Of a DNA stretch of 64,000 nucleotides, positions 56,394 through 64,000 are shown piece by piece; the stretch's first letter is position 1; each line of letters begins with the position of its first letter. The translations under genes were made by a program, and so were the position numbers. The notes below the pieces were generated by a model. That model searched no databases. It worked only from the letters and a program-made list of their open reading frames with translations, and was not told where the DNA came from. The DNA is from Aradus depressus (Eukaryota; Arthropoda; Insecta; Hemiptera; Aradidae): NCBI GenBank assembly GCA_963662175.1, contig OY759220.1, positions 47,588,136-47,652,135 of the forward strand, read 5' to 3'.

Positions 56394-56832
56394 ATAGAAC
56401 AAACCGCAATAATAAAATATTCTTGTATCTTGTAACTCTTCACAACATAAAAAGAAATCTCAGGTCATGTAATGTCAGAAAACTAGATTTTTGTGATATG
56501 ACGTTGGAAGAGAGCGACAGCAGCGCTGACCCTCGGCAGAAACCGTCCCTTCTCCCTACTCCCCCCTGACCCTCCACCTTCCCTCTAAAGAAACTAAGTA
56601 CCCATTTTTTCTAATTTAAACGTTTTTTCTCCGATATTTCGACAAATAAATGTTTCCAGATCATGTCCGTTTACTTCCATGTAATATATGTATACATATA
56701 CTATTACTTTACTTTTGTTTACTTCCCTATACATATAATATATGTATACATAATAATATGTACTAAAAATTTTGTAATCGTGTGAACATCAGAGATCAAT
56801 TGCATGCGTGTGTTTATGTGAGAGCTCAAACG
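56394..56832. other. AT-rich non-coding stretch
   Basis: Nothing coding. It contains a local TATACATA-type repeat (about 56685-56762) in which atatatgtatacata occurs twice. Confidence 0.5.
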
Positions 56833-56920
56833 CTTTGACCTGACATCGTACAGGCTCGGGACCATCGCTTAACATCCCATCCGAAGGACGGAGTGCTTAA
56901 GATTATTTTACCTCGCAGAT
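56833..56920 (-). repeat. SINE-family fragment (minus strand) breaking the Tc1-like transposase
   Basis: gctcgggaccatcgcttaac and ccgaaggacggagtgcttaa are the reverse complement of the family core. Transposase similarity stops at its edge. Confidence 0.6.
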
Positions 56921-57727
56921 GAATGACATTACTCCAAAAAATTTCTGAATGATTCTGGAACTCTTTTGCGAAGCTCAATCTTTTTTTTATATTTTTTTCA
57001 CTCACAAACGGTTTTTGGTACTCTCCCATTATATCCTGCTTCTTTTAGAATTCTTCGAACATTTTGTGGGTGAACTTTCTTTCCCGTTTCTCTGTATACC
57101 TCGGCGACGATCTGAGGTGCACTCCTCGAGGGCTTGTTTTTAATTTTCCGGACAACGCTACACCTTTCTCGGTCGTTTAATACTCTTGGACGGCCAGAGG
57201 AAGATTTCAAGTCTATCCGATCCTCGTGCTTATACCTTCGAATTACATCGGCTACGGTGCTTTTACTCCAGCCTACCATACCACCGATTTTGCGGACACT
57301 TAATCCTTTTTCATAATTAAAAATTATTATCTGTTGAACTTCAAAAGATGTTCGACCCATCTTGACAGCAGGAAATACAAATAACTACTGAATGCAGTAA
57401 TAGAAGTATATAAACACACTTCATTTGTTCGGTTATTAGCGGTTGGTTGAGAAGGGATTAAAGATCATGATCAGAGTCGCATTTGTTTACAAAACAAACA
57501 ACAGGTGTCCAGAAAATTTTGTTACGTGAATTTCTTGTCTTCAATTATTAATGCAAAAGTTCCTATTAGCTGTAAATGTTTAATTAATTGTTTTACGGAG
57601 TTTTGAAATGATTGATGATCTCGAAATTTAAAACTTTGCTTGAATTAAATATTTTGCCATATAACTATGTGTAACTGCAAAAGAAAAACAAAATTATAAA
57701 TTGTCCGAAAATTTTTGTTACTGATTG
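56921..57727 (-). mobile_element. Tc1-like DNA transposon, one end and transposase N-terminus
   Basis: The right terminus at 57727 (reading inward on the minus strand: CAATCAGTAACAAAAATTTTC) is flanked by TA (57728-57729). A second copy of the terminal motif (gtccagaaaattttgttac, about 57508) lies ~200 bp inside in the same orientation, as in IR/DR-type Tc1 elements. The transposase starts at 57360. The other half is lost at the SINE fragment near 56920. Confidence 0.75.
56924..57360 (-). pseudogene. Tc1-like transposase, N-terminal DNA-binding part, one frameshift
   Basis: ATG at 57358-57360. Residues 1-60 form the first helix-turn-helix (GLSVRKIGGMVGWSKSTVADVI), followed by a GRPR hook-like motif (SSGRPRVL) and a second helix-turn-helix (VRRILKEAGYNGRVPK). 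Near 57000 the frame shifts, and KNIKKRLSFAKEF...FWSNVI continues in another frame. All three acidic catalytic residues lie beyond the truncation, so it is non-functional. The role by family is binding the terminal repeats and cut-and-paste transposition. Confidence 0.88.
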
Positions 57728-57729
57728 TA

Positions 57730-58575
57730 GTTGCTTGTGAGTGGACCTATTTAAAGTTTTTATTTATTGCCGTATTTTATTACGGCCCTCCTTCTTTTTT
57801 TTTGGTTTTCTCGAACTCCTTTTTTTGAACTTGCTATCTGCCAGTGTCCCCGTTCAGCTTGGTCTTCGTTCGTCCAACGAGCTTCGTTCTTCTGATCTCA
57901 CCGTTCTTCGGGTTCCATCATCCTTCGAAGATCATCATTTTTGTTTGAACTTTAATTTCACTATTTTCACCACTCTGTTGTTGTCAACACAAGGAAATTT
58001 ATCATTTTTAACGTGAGCTCACGTTAATATTTTCAGTTTTAATTACATATGGGGTATTCAAACATTGTTTCTTACGGAACTACTTTCGATGTACCAAGTC
58101 CACAGTCGATTATATTTTTTATTATATTACTTTCAGTGATTATTTTTTAACAATATAAATTTATATATAGATACCTTTCTTTTTGTTTTAAGAATTGATA
58201 TTCTGTTTGTTTTTATTATAGATCCGATATGTCCGATAATATATAATAATTATTTACCCAATTTTTTTTTACATGTTTTGATAAGAATTTATTTTTAAAA
58301 TCAAGTTAATTTTTAGTTTAGTTTTGATTAACAAGATCTATTCTTTTTTTGCGTCATTGAATATACATATACCTAAATATATTTTTTACATTGTTCTCAG
58401 TATTATAATATTATTATTTTGTTCACCTTTATTTTTGTTCTCCGTTTCCCTATCATGTGCTTGTCCAATAATTAGGAAGCTCCGGCGAAATTAAATTTTT
58501 TTTTAGGATTTCCCTATTCCTTTTGAATAGGGAGCCTTGAACTATTCATCTACTCTTCAATTCCTAAATGTTGCC
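57730..58575. other. AT-rich non-coding stretch
   Basis: No supported gene. A 20-bp perfect palindrome (core TAACGTGAGCTCACGTTA) is at 58008-58027. The rest is T-rich with scattered short runs. Confidence 0.5.
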
Positions 58576-58578
58576 TAA

Positions 58579-59430
58579 AGCCTCGTTTATACGAGGCCAG
58601 TAGGGAGACAAGTAACTTGCTCCGTCTGAACAGTCACTTGTAGATTGTTTGGTGGCCAAGTCAACTTGGCGTGCAACTTGTCAGGCAAGGCAAGTTAATT
58701 GGCCGGGGTTCTATTTTGGGGCAGCTTGCCTTCCCCCTCCACTGCGAGCAAGTAATCTGCCTGACAAGGGCAACTGTACCTGCTCAGTGTAAACAACTAC
58801 TTGGTCAGTCTGCCAGCATCATTTGGCAAGTGTCATCAGTTCTGTGTATTTGTGTGATTCTTATCTATTTATCGTCATTTGAATTTAGTTTACGTTTACT
58901 TTCATTCAATAAAAAAGTGTAAGATGTCGCATCTCAAGTGGAATGAACAGATGACAAGTTTCACTTTTGAACATATGGTTTCTCTCATCACAGTATCACG
59001 CCGTTGTATCTCATTTCTAATGAGACAGTGCAATTCATCAAACAAATCTGGCGTTATTCTCAGTAACGCCTTGTATTCACTTGGGTCTTCCGAACGAAGT
59101 TCTTTCAACAGCATTGCCGATCCTCCATGGGTAGCTCTTCTACCGATCCATCCTCTTTGCCATACCTTCTGATTATTACACCGTTCAAGATAACTTTCGA
59201 TTTCCTCCTCAAGATAAGTACTTAACACTCCCGAAACATCTTTAATTGCCCTTTTACAGCGCTTCTTCCTTTCCACCTTTCCCATTTTACACACCCAACT
59301 TGGCACTTAACTTGCAACTGACTGAAACACGTGTGGAACACAACTTGCCATTGCACTGCCAGACTCTACTTGGAGGAAGTAACTTGGACCAAGTTACTTT
59401 CCTCCCAACTGGCCTCGTGTAAACGAGGCT
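58579..59430. mobile_element. PIF/Harbinger element, internally deleted (852 bp)
   Basis: TIRs of about 45 bp: agcctcgtttatacgaggcc at the left, ggcctcgtgtaaacgaggct at the right. The TAA target duplication is at 58576-58578 and 59431-59433. The TIR tip is itself a small hairpin (GCCTCGT...ACGAGGC). Inside lies the start of a Harbinger-type nuclease gene on the minus strand, without the DDE core. ACTTG/CAAGT words are repeated many times next to both ends, possibly transposase sites. Confidence 0.9.
58902..59306 (-). pseudogene. PIF/Harbinger nuclease N-terminal fragment
   Basis: Reads WIGRRATHGGSAMLLKELR, DPSEYKALLRITPDLFDEL and RDTVMRETICSKVKL, the conserved N-terminal region of Harbinger transposases (the W-RR...LL-EL, FRM-P--F-EL, R-ai-p--rL pattern). 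The frame is open for 134 codons, then leaves the family (HLRCDILHFFIE) before the catalytic DDE domain, so the gene is internally deleted. ATG choice uncertain. The companion Myb-like protein of these elements is not present. Confidence 0.85.
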
Positions 59431-59433
59431 TAA

Positions 59434-59891
59434 CGACGTTAAAATGGGTCAAGCAGACATTTTTACTTTCCCAGCTTTACCAAGTAGGTATAGAGGAAGT
59501 TATGTAATCGGTCTCATGTTCCATGTTCTTCATAGAAACTTCATGCCCCCCCCCCCCCCCCCCTCATACCAAAAATGAAAAACGTCGTCAGTGAATTATC
59601 GGCAATGTCCTTCCCGAACACGAATTATTCAATTAAGGTTTCGCTCTCCCTCCAAAACCAATCGTCTATTGTGACTAAAATTCAATAGTTTACTTACATA
59701 TAGGTTTGTGAATCCTCTTATTAAATTTTGTGTCGATACATTCATTACATTGGCAGTTGTTAGAGTTTTTGTTTTTCTTTTTTGGATTCAAATGTGAAAA
59801 CTCAACTTCGAATTCCTGATCGGTTACATAATTTCTTCTAGACTTCGTATAACTGGGAAAGTACCTAGTATGAAACTTTAATTAAATAAAT
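59434..59891. repeat. Relic of segment X and a diverged satellite monomer
   Basis: 59575-59690 resembles the middle of X (tcgtcagtgaattatcggca then cctccaaaaccaa). A diverged satellite monomer follows at about 59700-59775 (attcattacattggcagttg). A 16-18 base poly-C run sits at about 59547-59563. No gene. Confidence 0.55.
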
Positions 59892-60168
59892 ATTTTTTTT
59901 TTTTTTTTTTTTTATAAAATTCTTTATTTACCAGATCAACATGAATTTGTTTTGCATGGTATAATTACATAATTGAAAATCTATGCGTTAGTAACATTTG
60001 GCAAATGAAAATAACTTTTGGGATACATTTACCCCTTAAAGTATGTTTAAGCAATTAATCAATAAAACAGAAAAAAGTATAAAATGAACAGATATTTAAA
60101 ACATATAGATGGCTGGAGTAGCAGTAACATAATGAACAATTTAAGGAGGGAAAACTGATAGTAAAAGT

Positions 60169-62847
60169 TCATAATATAATGTCCTGAATGAGACGCGGTT
60201 TTAAACGAAGTGTTTCGGAACGAACCCCTAACTTAAACCTTCTAGCACCTTTAACTGATGGTAAGTTATCATGATATTTTCTGAATTTCCTCCTGATGAA
60301 GTCATCTATGGTCTCAAGGTGTAGCTCCCTGTGTAACTGGGAGTTTCGAACGAACCAGGGGGCGTCCACTGCCATCCTCGTCACCCTATTTTGGAAGGTT
60401 TGTATTCTCTTCATTTTTGAATTTGACGCTGCACTCCACACCTCACAACCGTACAGGAGTAGCGGTCTAAGAATAGCCCTGTACAGGAGGAGGGTACATT
60501 CAGGCTTTAGTTTAGATTTTCTGTTGATGAGAGGAAACAGGATGGCCAATCTGGCATGCGCCTCCGTCAGTTTCTTATTTATATGCAGGTTCCAGGTTAG
60601 TCGCTGGTCCAGATACACTCCCAAATACTTCACTGCACTGTCAGGTGGGTTCCAGGGTACCGGGCTATTGTTAACTGTGATCTCACGTGGGCTTTGTGGT
60701 CTTCGCAACGTGAACACTTTTGCCTGACATTTTGCTTCATTTATTTTTATTTTCCACTTTTTAAAGTAAACATGTAGATTATTTAGAGCTGCTTGAAGAT
60801 CATCTCGGGCTTTATGTATATCGGAATCCTGTGAGCTAACAATAGTGTCATCCGCAAACATACCGATTACTGACGAGTCATTTGTGGGAATGTCATGAAG
60901 GTAAACATTGAACAAAGTCGGAGATAGCACAGAGCCTTGTGGCGTACCTCCTGTTATCTTCTTGTAAGACGACCTATCATTGTTAATCCGCACAGAAAAT
61001 GTCCTATCATCCATAAAAGAACAGAGTGTCCTAAATAAGTACAATGGCAGTCCTAATTTTTTCAGTTTTACCTTTAGTCCTACATGCCAAACACTATCAA
61101 AGGCACGTTCAAAATCCAGAAAGGCAATGAGGGTATGTTTTTTGCTCTCAAAGCCGCGAATTATGTGTTCGGAAAGACAGGTTAGTTGGTGACTTGTGGA
61201 ATGTTTACTTTTGAACCCGAACTGAAAATCCGGGATGTCGTCACTTACATATTCGAGTAGTCGAGTTTTGAGACACTTTTCATATATTTTTCCAAGAATC
61301 GGAAGAAGGCTAATAGGGCGATAACTATCAATATTTCTTGGATTTTTGCCTTGTTTATGTAAGAGAATAATTTCGGCTTGCTTCCAGGTTTGCGAGAAAT
61401 ACCCTAGCCTCAAGCAACCATTAAATATTGAGACCAGATGTGCAATTTGTTTACTGGATAGCTTTTTGAACACTATCGTGGGGAGTAAGTCATGTCCTGG
61501 GCTTTTCCTAGTTTTTAACTCTTTAATTATATTCAAAACTTCTTGAGGTATTGTATATTTTATCGGCAACTCAGCAGAAGAAATGTTTGCAGCATAATAG
61601 TTGAGCGTTTCGGATTCTGCCTGAGCGAGCGTTTGCCCCGATGAAAAAATATTCTCCAGATACGCAGCAAAGGCCTCACATTTTTCGGAATTGGAAGATA
61701 TAATATGACCATTACTGTTCAAGCTAGGGATGGAAGTGGTTTTGTTTAACAGCTGCTTGGTAGCTTTCCACAAGGAACCATCCCCTGGGTGAACATCTGC
61801 CAGATGTCATTGGTATTTCTCAAATCTGTAGTTATCCAATTCGAGTTTTAATCTGTGCACTAAATTGTTTAATTTATACTTGTCTGTGGGAAGTCTGGTT
61901 CGTTGCCATAATCGCCTAATCCTATTTTTTTCTTTAATCAGGTCCAGTATGTGCTGGGGGATTTTTTCGTGAGCCTTCCTGGGAGGGTGCATTTTCTTCA
62001 CAGTTGCCTCAGTTATTGACTTTTTAATAATTTCCAAGAATTCTAAAATTTCACTATCTATCTCCGCTGTAGTATGGAGTACACGTTTAATTTTACAGAG
62101 GGAATTTGCTTGTTGTTGGAAACATTCCCAATCAATTTTCCCAGTTATGAGTTTTTCTTTGAAGGGGACCTTTTCTACTGGAGCTCGGAACTGAATAGTG
62201 ACTGGCAAGTGATCAGAGCCTAACGCAGTTTCAGTTTTAGAATAAATAGGAAAGTTTACATTCTTGGCAAGCACAATGTCCAATAAGTCAGGTTGCCTGC
62301 CCTGTCTAAAAAAAGTAGGCTCTTCTGGGGTGAAAATATTTATTCCATGGTCTGAAATTAAATCATAGAGACGTGTCCCATTTGGATTTGACTTTCGACA
62401 ACCCCATACAGTATTCTTACAGTTGAGATCACCAATTAGCAACAAGTTCGGAAGCTGATTAAACAGTAGTAAAATATCCCTTTCAAAAAACTTTTTGTTT
62501 GAGGGTCTGTAAGCAGCTATTATGTGAATTTTTGGATGAGTCTTCAGGCTGATAGCCACTGCCTCAATTGCATCTAGTTTAGGTAAAATTATTTCATTGT
62601 GTTGGTAATATTTTTTCACCAGTATAGCGACGCCTCCCCAACACACAGCCCTATCATGTCGGTAAACAGCGTATCCAGGCATCGTAAATTTTTGAGTCTC
62701 GATTAAATGGGTTTCGGTGATGCACGCCACATCTATATTGTTTGCTTGCATGAATATTAACAGTTCCTGACGCTTGGATATTATTCCATTCGCATTCCAG
62801 TTTAAAAACATTAAGTTTCTAAAGGTTGGAAGACTTTGTGCGTTCAT
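60169..62847 (-). pseudogene. Jockey-3 ORF2 (EN-RT), one TGA
   Basis: ATG at 62845-62847. Endonuclease: FLNWNANGI, ITETHLI, LIGDLNCKNTVWGC and GSDHLPVT. RT: YRPISLLPILGKIYEKC, AFLDFERAFDSVWH, GTPQGSVLSPTLF and catalytic MFADDTIVS near 60850. The only interruption is TGA at 61807-61809 between the endonuclease and the RT. After it the frame continues unbroken (DGSLWKATKQLL) to the stop at 60169. About 892 codons. No RNase H, as in Jockey. Confidence 0.92.
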
Positions 62848-62877
62848 TGTTCTAAATCGATAGTTGAGGGAATCGGA

Positions 62878-64000
62878 TTAAGGAGATGTTGACATTTGGG
62901 TGAGGTAACTTGTGAGAGCTGTTATCAATGTTGGTAAACATGGCCGAAGTATGTCCAACAGGAGGTTCAGGATGTTTTTCAGAGGGTCAGATGGAGTTGA
63001 GTTTGAAATGTTGGTAGAAGAGTTGTTTTCATTTGTGTTTTGTGTTTTATTTTGTAATAAGGAGGCATAAGTATAGTTTTCATGTACTTGTGAAAAAGTG
63101 CGTTCGGGCCTTCTTGGTTTTTGTGCTGCAGATGAAGTTGGGATTTCTTTGCTGTTATCATAAGGTGAGTGGGTGCTTTTTTTTAATTGGATGTAGAGAG
63201 ACAACCTTTGTAGTTTGCGGCGTGCTTTTGCTTACAATTAACGCATTGTGCCAGCTCTTTTTCTTTTAATGGACATTTCGAAAAATGATGGTTTTCCAAA
63301 CATTTAACACATCGGCTGGGTAATTTGCAATAATTTTTAGTATGAAAGTACCTCTGACAGTTCGTGCACATTGGTATATTTTTTGATTTTCTCTGAGGTT
63401 CCACAGAAACTATTGAATAGAGTAATTTATCTAAATTAAATATTTTTTTACCCGCTTCGTTGTTTTCTAGAGTAACCAACAACAATGGAGTTGGAAAATT
63501 GTCTTTATTTATTATCCTTCGAACGTATAGGACTGGATAACTTTTTATCAGTTCATCTTTAATTTCCGTATCACTAAAACTGTACGGAACTCCACGAATT
63601 ATGACAGTCAGGTCATTTTTTCTGTCTAGGGCATAAGTGTAATACTCTATTTTTTCTTTGTCGTAAAAAGAGGTGAGTGCACGAAAGTCTTCTTGATTAC
63701 TTAACATAACCTTTACTTTGTGACCACATAATTTGGTTATAAATTTGTCCTCGCATATTGCACTGACATCTTTAATTATTTCCTTAAAATTGTTGGCATT
63801 GCACAGAAATATGGGGGGAATTTTATTAGTGACAATCTTGGAATTTTCGGGTTCAATGTTCATGAGTGGTTCATAACGGTTTTTAGTAACTAAAGTTTTT
63901 GGTTCAGTATAATATCTATTTGACTTTATTTGTTTTTTTTTTAATGGGGAAATTGGTGGTGTGTGTTCCCGATCCCGTTTTCTATTTGATTCTACGGGTG
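62878..64000 (-). pseudogene. Jockey-3 ORF1 (Gag-like, knuckles), one frameshift, N-terminus beyond window
   Basis: The frame is open from the window edge inward, so the ATG at 63863 is not necessarily the start. A pre-knuckle domain (LTVIIRGVPYSFSDTEI, LLLVTLENNEAGK) precedes cysteine boxes CTNCQRYFHTKNYC, CVKCLENHHFSKC and CVNCKQKHAANYKGC. Just after the third box, around 63195-63205, the frame shifts. The C-terminal tail continues in the other frame (SLYIQLKKSTHSPYDN) to the stop at 62878, ending in a hydrophobic helical segment. Role as for other ORF1 proteins. Confidence 0.85.

Larger units (their letters stand above)
59892..64000 (-). mobile_element. Jockey-3: Jockey-clade element running off the window end
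   Basis: A 22-T tract (59892-59913) is the poly(A) tail, followed by the 3' UTR (59914-60168), ORF2, a 30-nt gap and ORF1, which is still open at 64000. Diverged from Jockey-1 and Jockey-2. ORF2 has one stop and ORF1 one frameshift. The 5' end and target duplication cannot be seen. Confidence 0.88.

Overview
The window looks like repeat-rich DNA from an arthropod, most probably an insect. Almost everything recognisable is a transposable element, a relic of one, or satellite DNA. The element set (R1-like, I-like and Jockey-like non-LTR retrotransposons; a Gypsy element with AGTTA...AATT termini; a Helitron with an arthropod-type CTAG end; PIF/Harbinger and Tc1 DNA transposons; tRNA-derived SINEs) is typical of insects. 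I found no convincing single-copy host gene, tRNA, rRNA or CRISPR array.

Layout. 1-7.7 kb: a 5'-truncated R1-like fragment (R1-A), then a near full-length R1-like element (R1-B) ending in a poly(A) tail. 7.7-17.86 kb: a third R1-like element (R1-C), split by an I-like element (about 9.75-15.45 kb) that carries endonuclease, reverse transcriptase and RNase H, plus a GC-rich filler. 17.86-37.93 kb: a satellite array of 144-bp monomers alternating with a 504-bp block. An intact Jockey-like element (Jockey-1, minus strand, 31.44-35.88 kb) sits inside it, flanked by a 15-bp target duplication. 37.93-40.89 kb: a 5'-truncated Jockey-like element (Jockey-2). Beyond it the satellite orientation is reversed.

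40.9-50.64 kb: a 1.4-kb segment (satellite remnant, unique sequence and Helitron 5' half) occurs twice. Between the two copies lie a truncated Gypsy element (LTR, PBS, gag, pol) and a decayed copy of a multi-copy animal protein family fused in frame to the broken integrase. 50.6-59.9 kb: short dispersed repeats (tRNA-derived SINEs, 133-bp and 140-bp tandem repeats, foldbacks), a TIR element with TAA target duplication, a Tc1-like fragment and an internally deleted PIF/Harbinger element. 59.9-64.0 kb: a third Jockey-like element (Jockey-3, minus strand) that runs off the window end.

How it works together. The retroelements each follow a copy-by-reverse-transcription scheme: ORF1 proteins are zinc-knuckle RNA-binding proteins and ORF2 proteins are APE-type endonuclease plus reverse transcriptase. 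Only Jockey-1 has both ORFs unbroken, a tail and perfect target duplications, so it is the one candidate for recent activity and a possible source of trans-acting enzyme. The rest are lightly or heavily decayed. The density, nesting and mixed orientations suggest heterochromatin or a TE-trapping locus.
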